Part shown: positions 53,146-62,360 of the stretch, piece by piece | Layout of the letters: the number at the start of each line of letters is the position of its first letter | Position numbering within the stretch: position 1 is the stretch's first letter | Origin: an uncultured Selenomonas sp. | GTDB lineage: Bacteria > Bacillota > Negativicutes > Selenomonadales > Selenomonadaceae | Assembly: GCA_934202005.1 (NCBI GenBank) | Contig: CAKPXP010000012.1 | Location: 1 to 63,599 of the forward strand | Reading direction: 5' to 3' | Length of the DNA stretch: 63,599 bases | Program-made: the position numbers and the translations under genes | The notes under the pieces: generated by a model | What the model saw: the letters and a program-made list of their open reading frames with translations, nothing else | Told to the model about the DNA's origin: nothing | Databases searched by the model: none

Positions 53146-55056
53146 TCACGCGCGCGGCTGGATCAGACCGTTCTGATACGCGAGCAATAGATGGTAGAGA
53201 TCCGTGATTTCCTCCTGGATGGCCTGCCCCTCGTCCGTATCGGCTACCGTCGCGTGGCGGCTCACGAGCTCGACCGTCTCGGAGACCGACTCGATATCGC
53301 CGTTGTCGCGCAGCGCCGTGCGCACGTCGGCGATCTTCTGATGCGCGAGCAGGCGCAGGCCGCGCGAGTTCGAGATGAGCGTGAAGCCCGAGATGCCGGT
53401 CTTCTCATGATAGGCGCGGCAGAAGCCGCCGTCGATGATGATGGCGCGCCCGCCCGCCTTCACGGGCGTCTCTCCCCTCTTCACCTTGACGGGCACGTGG
53501 CCGTTGATGATGTGGCCCGTCACGGGCGAGAGGGAGAACTCCTCGAGCACGCGCGCGCAAGTCTCCTCGTCGTCGATGAGACGGTAGTAAGGATCGGCCG
53601 GCTCCTCCCAGGTGCGCTTGTCCGCGAGCAGCGTCCGCTCGAACGTCCGCACCTCGCGTCCCGAGAGCGGCGAAAGGCGTCCGCACCAGAGGAAGTAGAG
53701 GAAGTCGAGCGCCTCCTGCTCGCGGTAGAGATACGCCTGCCGCGCCATCTGCTCACAGAAGTCGAACCACGCCCGTCCGGCATACGTCCTGCCGCCGAAC
53801 GTGATCTCCCGGAGCTCCCCCCGCTCCGTGAGCGGCACACAGCCGTGGAAGAGCAGATTGCCGTTGCAGCGGCGGTAGAGACTCCCCTTGCGGTAGAGGA
53901 ACGCGATATGGCGCCTTAGCGCCGAACTCTCGACGAAGGAGTCACGCAGGCCCGCGAGCACCTCCCGCTCCTCGGCCGTGAGTGCGTAGGGATCCGCCGC
54001 GTCCTCGTCGATGGTGGGGAAATACGCCTTGCGCAGCTCGTAGCGTTTCCCATCGGCGAGCTCGGCCCAGACGCTGCGGAAATCGATCCTCCCGAGCAGG
54101 CGCCGCCCCGCCATGCAGAAATCGGGATTGCGCGCGATGAGCGCCCCCTCGACCTTGAAGAGCATGACCGTCACGGCGCGCTCCGCCGCTTTGAGCGGCG
54201 CCTCATCGGGATAGAGCCGCTGCGCGAGCGTCGTGAGCGGCCAGAGGCTGATGCCGTAGCCGCGCTCGAGCACCGCCGTATTGCCGTAGCGCAGGCAGTT
54301 GCGCACGACGCTCGCGACGCACGCCTCGCTGCCGAGCGCCGCGCCCATCCAGAGCACATCGTGGTTGCCCCACTCGATATCGACGGACGGATACTCCATG
54401 AGCATATCCAGTATGGCGTCCGGCCGGTCGCCACGGTCGAAGAGATCGCCGACGATATGCAGATGGGAGACGGCGAGCCGCTTCACGAGCGCCGCGAAAT
54501 CCTCGATGAACGCAGCGCCCGCATCCGCCTGCACGATGCTCGCGAGCAGGCGCTGCTGATACGCGAGCTGCGCCGCGTCCGCCTCGGGGCGCGTGCCGAG
54601 GAGCTCGACGATGACCGAGCGCAGGCGCTCCGGAATCATCGACGGCAGGCGCGACGCCGGATACTTGTAGCTCATGAGCTTCGCGAGCGCGAGCAGGCGC
54701 GCGATGTTCTCCCGGTACCAGGCAGGCGTCGCGCGCCGCGCCGCCGTCACCTGCTCGATCTTCTCCTTCGGATAATAGACGAGCGTGCAGAACTCCGCCT
54801 TCTCCTCGCCGCTCAGCCGCGCGCCGAACACATAGTCCACCTTCTCGCGGATGACACCGGAGCAATTATTCAGGATATGGAAAAACGCCGCATACTCGCC
54901 GTGCAGATCACTCATGAAATGCTCGACGCCCTTCGGCAGCACGAGCTGCCCCTGCAGATAGATGAGGCGGCTCTCCACTGCCGCCCTCGTCGGATACTTC
55001 TCCGCCAAGAGACGCAGCACCTTGCTCGGCGCCGCCGGACGCAGACTCGGACGCAT
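53146..55056 (-). CDS. fbp: Fructose-1,6-bisphosphatase class III
   Basis: 636-aa Firmicutes-type Fbp of the metallophosphoesterase superfamily. Metal-binding motifs FMSDLHGEYAAF (about 48-58), IVGDLFDRGDRPD (about 200-212), IEWGNHDVLWMG (about 228-239), and C-terminal GHIINGHVPVKVKRGE and IIDGGFCRAY. Converts fructose-1,6-bisphosphate to fructose-6-phosphate in gluconeogenesis. ATG at 55056 is 5 nt after GGAGGGAG; the longer frame to 55299 runs into R1 and is spurious. Confidence 0.95.
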   Translation of the reverse strand: MRPSLRPAAPSKVLRLLAEKYPTRAAVESRLIYLQGQLVLPKGVEHFMSDLHGEYAAFFHILNNCSGVIREKVDYVFGARLSGEEKAEFCTLVYYPKEKIEQVTAARRATPAWYRENIARLLALAKLMSYKYPASRLPSMIPERLRSVIVELLGTRPEADAAQLAYQQRLLASIVQADAGAAFIEDFAALVKRLAVSHLHIVGDLFDRGDRPDAILDMLMEYPSVDIEWGNHDVLWMGAALGSEACVASVVRNCLRYGNTAVLERGYGISLWPLTTLAQRLYPDEAPLKAAERAVTVMLFKVEGALIARNPDFCMAGRRLLGRIDFRSVWAELADGKRYELRKAYFPTIDEDAADPYALTAEEREVLAGLRDSFVESSALRRHIAFLYRKGSLYRRCNGNLLFHGCVPLTERGELREITFGGRTYAGRAWFDFCEQMARQAYLYREQEALDFLYFLWCGRLSPLSGREVRTFERTLLADKRTWEEPADPYYRLIDDEETCARVLEEFSLSPVTGHIINGHVPVKVKRGETPVKAGGRAIIIDGGFCRAYHEKTGISGFTLISNSRGLRLLAHQKIADVRTALRDNGDIESVSETVELVSRHATVADTDEGQAIQEEITDLYHLLLAYQNGLIQPRA

Positions 55057-55233
55057 AACTCTCCCTCCAACATGAGTCTCCGGCACGCTGCCGCAGACAT
55101 TTTTGTGGTATGATGATTCCTCTTGTGGAACATTCGACATTTCCCGCCCGATTCCTGCCAGAATATCGACATCTTCGAAGGAATCCCCCTCAGCGTCCTG
55201 CGCGGAATGCCCCCGCAGGCAGCGAAGCACAGC

Positions 55234-55344
55234 AAACTCAACGCACAAACGTCCACTTTGTGGACATTGTGCGCCCGCCCTTGCAGTAAATCCAGCCAAT
55301 CGCGCTGCGCCTGCGGCTTGCGCTCTTGGGGATTTACTAGTAAA
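55234..55344 (+). repeat. R1 dispersed repeat, copy 8 (full length)
   Basis: Full R1 between the YdjM-like gene terminator and the fbp 5' region. Confidence 0.9.
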
Positions 55345-55386
55345 AGCGCCGGCCCCCTCTCCTCAAAAGGAAAGGAGGCCAGCGCT
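55342..55386 (-). terminator. Terminator of the YdjM-like gene
   Basis: Stem AGCGCCGGCC (55345-55354) with GGCCAGCGCT (55377-55386, one mismatch), TTTTA on the minus strand supplied at the R1 junction. Confidence 0.8.
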
Positions 55387-55409
55387 TCCTGCGTGGCGGC
55401 GCAGCCGTC

Positions 55410-55865
55410 TCAGCCGCTGAGGACGAGCCGGTGCGCGAGGTAACAGACGAGCACGACGCCCGCGCTGAAAAAATACTCCGCGAAGCTGCCGACCGCAAAG
55501 AGCTTTACGCCGTGCTTGTCGCCCGGCGTGAGCAGCGGCACCTTGCCGCAGACGGCGTCCTCGGCGATGTGGAGCAGCGCGCCGACGGCGAAATACGTGC
55601 CGATGACGGCGATCTCGCCGCCCGTCACGCCGTAGTCGCCGCGCCCGAGACGCAGGGAGAGGCCGAGCAGCGCGCAGTAGAGCAGCGGCCAGTGCGACCA
55701 GCCGCGGTGGCGGCTGCGCCACGACCAATAGCTGCCGGCGCGCGGATTGCCCTCTACCTTGTCCGGCAGGATGGCGCCCGCCATGCTGTAAGCCGTGAGC
55801 AAGAGATCCTCCGTCGCCGTATAGACGATGACGCCCGTGACGACCTGATGATTCACCCACTTCAT
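55410..55865 (-). CDS. YdjM-like membrane-bound metal-dependent hydrolase
   Basis: 151-aa membrane protein with three to four hydrophobic segments. The family features are an N-terminal HQVVTGVIVYTATEDLL, LPDKVEG, then SRHRGWSHWPLLY and HIAEDAVCGKVPLLTP, where histidines and aspartates form the putative metal site of the YdjM/DUF457 family (LexA-regulated in enterics). Function not established. ATG at 55865 after AAGGGGGTG; a longer frame to 55913 is unsupported. Confidence 0.8.
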   Translation of the reverse strand: MKWVNHQVVTGVIVYTATEDLLLTAYSMAGAILPDKVEGNPRAGSYWSWRSRHRGWSHWPLLYCALLGLSLRLGRGDYGVTGGEIAVIGTYFAVGALLHIAEDAVCGKVPLLTPGDKHGVKLFAVGSFAEYFFSAGVVLVCYLAHRLVLSG

Positions 55866-56000
55866 CCGCGCACCCCCTTCCCGAAAATCTTTCCTGCATT
55901 GTACCATGCGCAAATCCCTGTTGCAAACGCGCGAAAAGATAGGGTAAACTAGAAATACAAACCCCCGCCCGCAGCGTGGGGAGACAAGGAGGCCTCTCTA

Positions 56001-57104
56001 TTGGACGATCTCACCTGGCAGCGCAGCCTCGCCCTGCGCGACCAGCGCATACGGCGGCAGAAATACGGTCTGCTGCTCGCTGCCATCGCGGCCATACTCG
56101 GCGCCATCGCCATCTGGTACGGCTGCTTCTACACGAAGACACCGGAATACGCGCTCAAGGAAGCCCAGGCCGCCATCGAGCAGCGCGACAGCGAGAAATT
56201 CGCCCGCTACGTCAACCTCGATCTGCTCACGAGCCAGGCCTATGACGACCTCACCGTCGACCTCTTCGCCTATGACGCCACACTCACGCCGAAGACGCGC
56301 GTGCTCTTCGAAAAATTCTACGTCCTCGTCAAGCCGGAGCTCTCGCGCGGCGCAGCCGAGGCCATCGCGCGGCGCATCGACAGCGGCCTCTGGACGCTCC
56401 CCGACGGGCTCGACATCCTCAAGGGACGCCAGCTCGGCATCGACTTCGAGCGCTTCCTCGAGCGCACGCAGCTCCACAACACCACGCTCGTCAGCGTCGG
56501 GCACGTCACCCACGACGGCAGCACCGCCACAGCGGAGCTCAACATCCGCGAGGACTGCACCGACACCTCGTTCACCCTCGTACTCGCGCTCGAGGAGGCC
56601 GCGGACGGCCACTGGCAGATCGCCTACATCAAGAACTACCGCGACTACCTCGACACCGTCGCGCCGCTCATCAACGGCGACATCGCCGACTACATCGAGG
56701 CGACGAAGCCCATCGTCGACGACGCGAATGAGATCTTCGCCGCGCAGAAGGCGAGATTCGCCGCACTCAGCCGCACGAGCGACGGCAGGCCCAGCGCGCG
56801 GCAGCGCAAGGAAATCGCCGACTTCCTCGAGGACGACGTCATCCCAGCGCTCAAGGACCGCCAGAAAAAGCTCGACGAGATCGACGTGCCGGCCGGCGCG
56901 GGCTACCTCGCGCGCCAGCGCCAGCTCTCGACCGAGACGACCATCCGCGCCTGGCAGCACTACATCAAGGGACTGCGCGGGGATCAGCCGCGCGAGTTCG
57001 ACGCCGCCGAGACGCTCCTCAAGCAGGAGCTCGCCATCGACCTGCGCGTCGACGACATCATCAAGCACACAGCGGTCAGCAAAAACATTCCGAACCTGCC
57101 TTGA
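56001..57104 (+). CDS. DUF2939-like membrane-anchored protein (second paralogue)
   Basis: 367-aa protein: cytosolic basic N-terminus, one membrane helix (about residues 24-48), then TPEYALKEAQAAIEQRDSEK, an NTF2-like domain and a long helical C-terminal part (about 240-365). The TPEYAL-A-AIE-RD-FARY pattern marks it as a paralogue of the protein at 21842-22537. Function unknown. The start is TTG at 56001, 8 nt after AAGGAGG (55986-55992). Confidence 0.78.
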   Translation: MDDLTWQRSLALRDQRIRRQKYGLLLAAIAAILGAIAIWYGCFYTKTPEYALKEAQAAIEQRDSEKFARYVNLDLLTSQAYDDLTVDLFAYDATLTPKTRVLFEKFYVLVKPELSRGAAEAIARRIDSGLWTLPDGLDILKGRQLGIDFERFLERTQLHNTTLVSVGHVTHDGSTATAELNIREDCTDTSFTLVLALEEAADGHWQIAYIKNYRDYLDTVAPLINGDIADYIEATKPIVDDANEIFAAQKARFAALSRTSDGRPSARQRKEIADFLEDDVIPALKDRQKKLDEIDVPAGAGYLARQRQLSTETTIRAWQHYIKGLRGDQPREFDAAETLLKQELAIDLRVDDIIKHTAVSKNIPNLP

Positions 57105-57129
57105 TATTAACCCGTTCTTAAAAATAGGC

Positions 57130-57158
57130 TTGCAGTCCCATCATATCCATGATAAACT
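57130..57158 (+). promoter_or_regulatory. Promoter of the glucose-type EIIA gene
   Basis: TTGCAG (57130-57135), 17-nt spacer, TAAACT (57153-57158) with extended TGA. Confidence 0.6.
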
Positions 57159-57260
57159 ATATATGTGAACGCTACTAATATCTAACGCAGACATGGGACA
57201 ACGCCCTTGCAGAAATCCCCCTAACGCACGAGACAGCCATAGAGAAAGAAGGAAGCCGCC

Positions 57261-57740
57261 ATGAAAAACGAACCAGCATCCTGCCAGATCATCGCGCCGA
57301 TCTCCGGCGAAATCATCGAGCTCTCCACCGTGCCGGATCCCGTATTCTCCGAAAAGCTCACAGGCGACGGGCTTGCCATCCTCGCGGCCAGCGACGAGGT
57401 CCTCGCCCCCTGCGACGGCGAGATCACACTCTTCTTCGACACCAAGCACGCCTTCGCCATCACGACGTCCGCCGGCGTCCAGGTACTCGTCCACATCGGA
57501 CTCGACACCGTCATCATGGAGGGCGAGGGCATCACGGCGCTCCACCATACAGGCGAGAAAGTCAAGGCCGGCACGCCGATCCTCCGCCTCGACCTGCCGC
57601 TCCTCGAGAAACGTCACATCAACCTCATCTCTCCCGTCCTCATCGTCAACTACGACAAGGTGCGCCACCTCGCGACCCCGGAGCGCCCTGGAGAGCGCGT
57701 CGCCGCCGGCGAGGACACTGTGCTCGAATACGCCGTCTGA
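57261..57740 (+). CDS. PTS glucose-family EIIA (Crr-type)
   Basis: 159-aa soluble EIIA-Glc domain: APISGEII at residues 12-19, the phospho-His in VQVLVHIGLDTV (His78), and the conserved partner His63 (TKHAF). A stand-alone EIIA can feed permeases lacking an A domain or act as a regulator of carbon catabolism. No EIIB/EIIC is adjacent. ATG at 57261 after AGAAGGAAG. Bounded by its own promoter and a very strong terminator. Confidence 0.93.
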   Translation: MKNEPASCQIIAPISGEIIELSTVPDPVFSEKLTGDGLAILAASDEVLAPCDGEITLFFDTKHAFAITTSAGVQVLVHIGLDTVIMEGEGITALHHTGEKVKAGTPILRLDLPLLEKRHINLISPVLIVNYDKVRHLATPERPGERVAAGEDTVLEYAV

Positions 57741-57780
57741 CGGAGCCGCGCCAAAGAGCCCGCGGCGGGATTCCGGCGTG

Positions 57781-57838
57781 GCGCAGACAAAGAAATCCCC
57801 CGGCCAGGGCATTGGCCGGGGGATTTCTTTGTCTGCGC
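57781..57838. terminator. Very long perfect terminator hairpin
   Basis: Perfect 26-bp inverted repeat (57781-57806 with 57813-57838), 6-nt loop, stem core CCCCCGGCCA. Follows the EIIA-Glc gene. No long U-tract, but the AAAGAAA/TTTCTTT parts lie inside the stem. Confidence 0.85.
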
Positions 57839-57839
57839 A

Positions 57840-58415
57840 CGCCGTAAAACAAGTGCCGCTCGCAGCGAGAGCAACGACCGAGCGCGCTCTCCTATATCAA
57901 ATTTCCTAAAACCCGTGGCCGCCGATAACAGCAGCCCACACACCTGCGCGACCGCAGGACACGAAGCAATCTCCGCGCGAGCATCCTTCCCACAGATGCC
58001 GTGCGGCGCACGCCCGCTGGCAACATCCGCCAGGGATGCATGCGCTCATGCGCCATAGGGCTCCACACCCTTGCGCTCATTTCCTTGACTCTATTGTACA
58101 TCACACCGTTGACGACGTCAATTAAAATGGATAGTACTTTCCTCCTACATATTCATTTGCAATTTCTTTTCGCCATGCAGGGAGCGGCTGTATATGATAT
58201 AATGAAACAAAATATCCCAGCAACGATACTCCATATCATCATCACATGACAACGTGACAGCCGCAACATCGCCGCAGGGCGAAACCATCGCCTGCCGCAG
58301 CATCGACGCCGCATACAACGTCGTCCGCCTGCAGGCCGCAGCAAGCGCTCTGCACCAATAGCGTCTGCCGCGCAGCCACCTTCCGTCCCCCTTGCGACAA
58401 AGAAAGGAGACCACC
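57840..58415 (+). other. Intergenic region, no confident gene
   Basis: I see no supported gene in this 575-nt stretch. Near 58198-58203 is TATAAT with extended TGA, the likely -10 for the EIIA-Lac gene. The AT content between about 58085 and 58250 is clearly higher than in the flanking genes, so this may be a regulatory or transferred segment. Confidence 0.5.
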
Positions 58416-58739
58416 ATGCAAGACTTAGAACTCATCGCGTTCCAGATCATCTCCAACGTCGGCTCCGCGCGCAGCGCATTCGTCAACGCCATCCGCGCGG
58501 CCAAGGCCGGCGACTTCGCGCGCGCGGAAAAGCTCATCGAGGAGGGCGAAGCCGACTTCCTCACAGGCCACAAGGCGCATCAGCAGCTCCTCACCGATGA
58601 GGCCGCCGGCACCGCCGCCCCCGTCACACTGCTGCTCGCCCACGCCGAGGACCAGCTCATGAGCGCCGAGGCCTTCAAGATCCTCGCACGCGAATTCATC
58701 GACCTCTACCAGCGCGTCGAGAAAAAAGCGCCGCGCTGA
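58416..58739 (+). CDS. PTS lactose/cellobiose-family EIIA
   Basis: 107-aa all-helical EIIA-Lac: three helices, phospho-His76 in LLAHAEDQLMSAE and metal-ligand Asp79, as in the family. It transfers phosphate to an EIIB of the lactose/chitobiose class. No EIIB/EIIC genes adjoin it, so it is an orphan subunit. ATG at 58416, 6 nt after AAAGGAG; the longer frame starting at 58392 is unsupported. Confidence 0.92.
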   Translation: MQDLELIAFQIISNVGSARSAFVNAIRAAKAGDFARAEKLIEEGEADFLTGHKAHQQLLTDEAAGTAAPVTLLLAHAEDQLMSAEAFKILAREFIDLYQRVEKKAPR

Positions 58740-58797
58740 CCGCCAGGCGGCATGCGCTCGATCTGAACCAAATTTCATTTTTTATACTATGTTTTTA

Positions 58798-58826
58798 TTG
58801 TCTATCCAATCTGCTCCTGTTATAAT
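58798..58826 (+). promoter_or_regulatory. Promoter of the transmembrane chemotaxis receptor
   Basis: TTGTCT (58798-58803), 17-nt spacer, perfect TATAAT (58821-58826). A sigma70-type site rather than a sigma28 flagellar promoter. Confidence 0.75.
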
Positions 58827-58870
58827 TTCTACATCTTTCGTAGGAATTTGAAAGGAGCAGATTTTTATAT

Positions 58871-60874
58871 ATGAAACTCGCATCGAATATGAGAGCCATG
58901 CGCGTCGGCAGACGGATCCTCCTGCAGATCCTCCTGCTCGTCGCCGTCGTCTCGGCGCTTCTCTCCGTCGCGTCCTTTCTGCAGAACCGCAGCGCCATGC
59001 TCTCGAGCACACAGGACATGCTCACGGCGCGCGCAGGCGAAAGCGCCAAGACCATCGCCGCCGCCATCGAGAACAAGAAGCTCATCTTGAAAAACGTCGC
59101 CAACCTCCCCGCCGTCCAGTCGCTCGACTGGGCGCAGCAGCGTCCCGTCCTGCTCCAGCAGGCGAAGGACTGGGGCTTTGAGAGCATCTTTTTCTTCACG
59201 ACGGACGGCCACGGCTGCTACCCTGACACGAACGAGATCAAGGATCAATCGAAAGAGCCTTTCTTCGATATGATCAAAGAAAAGCAGGAGTTCGTCACTG
59301 AGCCCTTCATCCGCGAGAACGAAGGCGACTCCATCACGACGCTCATCATCCCCGTGAAATCGCCTGCTGGGAGCATCATCGGCTACCTCGGCGGCACCGT
59401 CAACCTCGCGAGCATCAACGACACCATCCAGAGCATCGAGATCGGCCAGAAGGGCTACGCCCTCATCGCCAACGGCGACGGCCAGTACGTCGCGCACAAG
59501 GACATGCAAAAAGTCCTGCGCAAGGAAACCCTGCACGACGAGGGCTCCAAGGAGGCCGACGCCCTCACAGCCGCCATCGCGCAGCACGCGCAGGGCATCG
59601 CTGACATGCAGCTCGCGGGTCAGGACGTCTACGCGGCCTACGCCCCCATCGACGGCACGACCTGGAACATCGTCCTCGTCGCCGACAAAGACGAGACGCT
59701 CGCGGGCGTCTACCACAGCGCACGCATCCAGGCCTTCCTCTTCCTCATCGCCGTGCTCCTGAGCATCTTCGTCGCCCGCCTGATCAGCAGCACCATCGCC
59801 AAGGAACTCGGAGACGTCGGCCGCTTCGCCGCCGCGCTCTCCGACTATGACCTCGACTACCAGGGCACGCCGCACAAGATGGACGAATTCGGCGAGACCA
59901 TCCTCGCCCTCAACGCGAGCACCCAGGCCATGAAGGGCGCCATCCAGAGCGTACAGTCCCAGAGCAAGAGCATCATGGGCTCCTGCGAGGAGATGGAGGA
60001 GAAATTCCAGCAGGCATCCGACGACGTCCAGCAGACAGCCGCTGCCACAGAGGAAATCTCTGCGACGATGAGCCAATGCTCCACGACGCTCGACACCATC
60101 TCCCACATGGTGAAAACCGTCGACGCCGACACCCAGCAAGCGGCCGCACACACGCAGAAAGCGCGTAGCCTCGCAGCGAAAATCCACGACGACGCCTCCT
60201 CCATGCAGCAGAAAGCCGACGCCTCCTTCCAGCATGTCAAGAGCGTCTCCGCCGAGTGCAGCACGCGCGTCCGCAGTGCCCTCGAGCGCGTCAAGGTCGT
60301 CGAGGAAATCTCCACGATGGCGGAAAGCATCCTCGACATCTCCGAGCAGACGAACCTGCTCGCGCTCAACGCCGCCATCGAGGCCGCACGCGCCGGTGAG
60401 CAGGGCCGCGGCTTCTCCGTCGTCGCCGACGAGGTGCGCAAGCTCGCGGAGGCCTCCGCGCGCACCGTCACGCAGATCCAGGCGGAGATCAAGGAGACCC
60501 TCGCCGCCGTCGAAGACCTCTCGAGCGCCGCGAAATCCCTCCTCTCCGTCATGGAAAACGACATCCTCACGGACTACCAGGGCATGCTCACCGTCGCCGG
60601 CTCCTACCAGGCCGCGGGCAGCGACGTCCAGGGCATCTCGGAGAACTTCGGCAAGCTCACCGACGGCATGGCCGCCTCCATGCGGAACGTCACAGAAAAC
60701 ATCGCGAGCATCACGGAATCCGTCAACCAGGTCGCGCAGACCACGACGCAGATCGCGGAAAACATGACGGGCATCACCGACAAGAACACCCAGATCGCCG
60801 ATGCCGCGCAAAAAAACAAAACAGCGGCCGACGAACTCATGAAAGCCGCCAGCCGCTTCAAGACAGACAAATAA
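58871..60874 (+). CDS. Methyl-accepting chemotaxis protein with Cache sensor
   Basis: 667-aa receptor. Membrane helix 1 at about residues 15-38, a periplasmic double-Cache sensor (about 40-285), helix 2 at about 288-310 ([17 protein letters not shown]), a HAMP domain (about 311-365), and the cytoplasmic signalling domain with tip [20 protein letters not shown] near residues 495-514 ([18 protein letters not shown] follows). Cache domains bind amino acids or carboxylates. No CheW or flagellar gene is near. The ATG is 13 nt after AGGAG, a slightly long spacing. Confidence 0.93.
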   Translation: MKLASNMRAMRVGRRILLQILLLVAVVSALLSVASFLQNRSAMLSSTQDMLTARAGESAKTIAAAIENKKLILKNVANLPAVQSLDWAQQRPVLLQQAKDWGFESIFFFTTDGHGCYPDTNEIKDQSKEPFFDMIKEKQEFVTEPFIRENEGDSITTLIIPVKSPAGSIIGYLGGTVNLASINDTIQSIEIGQKGYALIANGDGQYVAHKDMQKVLRKETLHDEGSKEADALTAAIAQHAQGIADMQLAGQDVYAAYAPIDGTTWNIVLVADKDETLAGVYHSARIQAFLFLIAVLLSIFVARLISSTIAKELGDVGRFAAALSDYDLDYQGTPHKMDEFGETILALNASTQAMKGAIQSVQSQSKSIMGSCEEMEEKFQQASDDVQQTAAATEEISATMSQCSTTLDTISHMVKTVDADTQQAAAHTQKARSLAAKIHDDASSMQQKADASFQHVKSVSAECSTRVRSALERVKVVEEISTMAESILDISEQTNLLALNAAIEAARAGEQGRGFSVVADEVRKLAEASARTVTQIQAEIKETLAAVEDLSSAAKSLLSVMENDILTDYQGMLTVAGSYQAAGSDVQGISENFGKLTDGMAASMRNVTENIASITESVNQVAQTTTQIAENMTGITDKNTQIADAAQKNKTAADELMKAASRFKTDK

Positions 60875-60892
60875 ATCAATTCAACACAGCAC

Positions 60893-60945
60893 AAAGCTAC
60901 CTGCACAAACGTCCGCTTTGTGGACATTGTGCATCGCCCTATGGT
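60893..60945 (+). repeat. R1 left module, copy 9 (partial)
   Basis: Only the hairpin module (AAAGCTACCTGCACAAACG...GTGCATCGCCC), then directly the terminator at 60946. Confidence 0.85.
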
Positions 60946-60976
60946 AAAAGGCTGCCGCAAACCGCGGCAGCCTTTT
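60946..60976. terminator. Terminator between MCP and acyltransferase genes
   Basis: 13-bp perfect stem AAAAGGCTGCCGC with GCGGCAGCCTTTT, loop AAACC; U-tract in both directions. It serves the convergent MCP (+) and acyltransferase (-) genes. Confidence 0.93.
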
Positions 60977-61041
60977 CTGCGCTATACTTTCTTTCTTACT
61001 TCAATCTTTCTGCAGCCCGCACACAGACGCCCTCGCCGCGC

Positions 61042-62133
61042 CTACACGCGCTCCGCCCAGCGCAGCAAACGCCCCCTCGCGCGCTGCGCCATGCCCGCGG
61101 CATCCGCCCAGCGCCACTCCAAAGCCGCGCTCAGCGGACGTTCCACACAGCGCTTGCGCAGGAGCTCCACCAGGCTGCAAACGGCAAAGACCACGAGCAC
61201 CTTTCCAAGGTAAAAGAGCACATACCAAGGCGACTGGATGAAATCAAGATTGGGGAAAATATAGTCCCAGAGCAGCTTGCGCATCAGATCATTGTCGTGA
61301 ATCAGATAGATGCCCAAGACCGTTCCCGCCAGACGGTTGACCTGCGCATGATAAAAATACGGCCGCGTCAGGAAATACAGGAACAGCGAAATCGCCATCG
61401 GAATCTGCAAAACCTGCGTGAAGCGCGCGGCCCCTGTCAATAAGCCGTCCTTGTGGAGCAAGAGCCCCGCCGCATCGCTCACGGCAATCGAAAACAGCAA
61501 GAAGGCGAGCAGAGCGAAAAAAACTTTCAAATAACGCCTATGGCAGCCCTCCCCCGTGATGAGGCGCTCCTTGCCATACAGCTTGAGATAGCCGCCGCAT
61601 GCGTAGACGAGGAAAAAGAACACGATGGGAGCCGCCGAGAAAAAAGTAACGATCTTGAACGTCGGCAGCACCGAGAACATCGCGAAAAACAGCAGCAGGA
61701 AGCCTTGATACTGCTGCTTCGTCAGACGCGTCAGGAAAATATTGATGAACGGGATGAACAGGGAGAAAACGATATAGCAAGAGATAAACCAGTTCCCGCC
61801 AAAGAAGATGGGAAATGATTCTTTCACCAGATCTTTCATCGTATACGGCAGGAAATGGCCGCCGTATACAACGCCCGCAATGAGCCAGGAATAGAAAAGC
61901 TGGGCCAGCAGCAGCAAGACAAGTTTCCGCCAATGCACGGCATGGCCGATCATAAAATAGCCTGTAATCAAGACGAAAACGGCATTGCCCATGCCGCCGC
62001 CCCAGCAAACGAACTGCGTGAACACCATCTGCCAGGAAAACGTCGCCGCCGTAAGCACATGCGCGGCGGGATCGAGAACATGAAAAATACCATGCACGCC
62101 AAAATGGCACATGATGATCACCAGCATGGCCAC
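61042..62133 (-). CDS. Membrane acyltransferase (acyltransferase-3/OatA type), apparently phase OFF
   Basis: Integral membrane protein of the acyltransferase-3 family with about ten hydrophobic helices, which O-acetylates surface glycans in many bacteria. The uninterrupted frame shown starts at a GTG (62133) with no Shine-Dalgarno and lacks the usual N-terminus. That N-terminus (RNSSLELLRIVAMLVIIMCH) is encoded directly upstream in the same frame and runs into a (CAGA)13 tract. The only start with a ribosome site, GTG at 62251 behind GGGGAGG, is in another frame at this repeat number and meets a stop at 62161. Loss of one unit would restore a full-length protein. C-terminus contains GTVLGIYLIHDN, typical of the family. 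Confidence 0.88.
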   Translation of the reverse strand: MAMLVIIMCHFGVHGIFHVLDPAAHVLTAATFSWQMVFTQFVCWGGGMGNAVFVLITGYFMIGHAVHWRKLVLLLLAQLFYSWLIAGVVYGGHFLPYTMKDLVKESFPIFFGGNWFISCYIVFSLFIPFINIFLTRLTKQQYQGFLLLFFAMFSVLPTFKIVTFFSAAPIVFFFLVYACGGYLKLYGKERLITGEGCHRRYLKVFFALLAFLLFSIAVSDAAGLLLHKDGLLTGAARFTQVLQIPMAISLFLYFLTRPYFYHAQVNRLAGTVLGIYLIHDNDLMRKLLWDYIFPNLDFIQSPWYVLFYLGKVLVVFAVCSLVELLRKRCVERPLSAALEWRWADAAGMAQRARGRLLRWAERV

Positions 62134-62175
62134 GATCCGCAGCAGCTCTAACGAAGAATTACGCGGCCGCTTCCC

Positions 62176-62230
<55 letters not shown>

Positions 62231-62248
62231 AGTATATGTTGTTCCCGT

Positions 62249-62268
62249 CACCTTGTCAAATCCTCCCC
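62249..62268 (-). promoter_or_regulatory. Ribosome site and GTG start of the phase-variable frame
   Basis: Minus strand GGGGAGG (62262-62268), 10 nt, GTG (62249-62251). It opens a frame MTGTTYTQTDRQ..., which at the present 13 repeats ends GEAA-stop at 62161. ATG and TTG codons nearby all stop within eight codons, so this is the only plausible initiation site. Confidence 0.65.
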
Positions 62269-62297
62269 ATAAAAATCATACCCCAGTGCATCCCAGC

Positions 62298-62355
62298 AAG
62301 CTACCTATACGCACGTCCGCTTTGCGGACATCAGCAGCGCCCTTGCATGAATCCG
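62298..62355 (+). repeat. R1 left module, copy 10 (degenerate)
   Basis: AAGCTACCTATACGCACGTCCGC with the paired GCGGACAT and GCCCTTGCATGAATCC: a diverged left R1 module between the mtaP-like gene and the acyltransferase promoter region. Confidence 0.6.
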
Positions 62356-62360
62356 TGCCT

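Noticed and set aside
53146..55299. 717-residue version of Fbp starting in R1
   Set aside because: The extra residues are translated R1 DNA; the ATG at 55056 has a proper ribosome site and family-like N-terminus.
58001..58249. 82-codon plus-strand frame in the EIIA-EIIA gap
   Set aside because: No ribosome site, no recognisable domain, and it covers the probable promoter region of the EIIA-Lac gene.
62131..62133. GTG 62133 as the genuine acyltransferase start
   Set aside because: No ribosome site, and the conserved family N-terminus is encoded just upstream; it would delete the first part of the first membrane helix.
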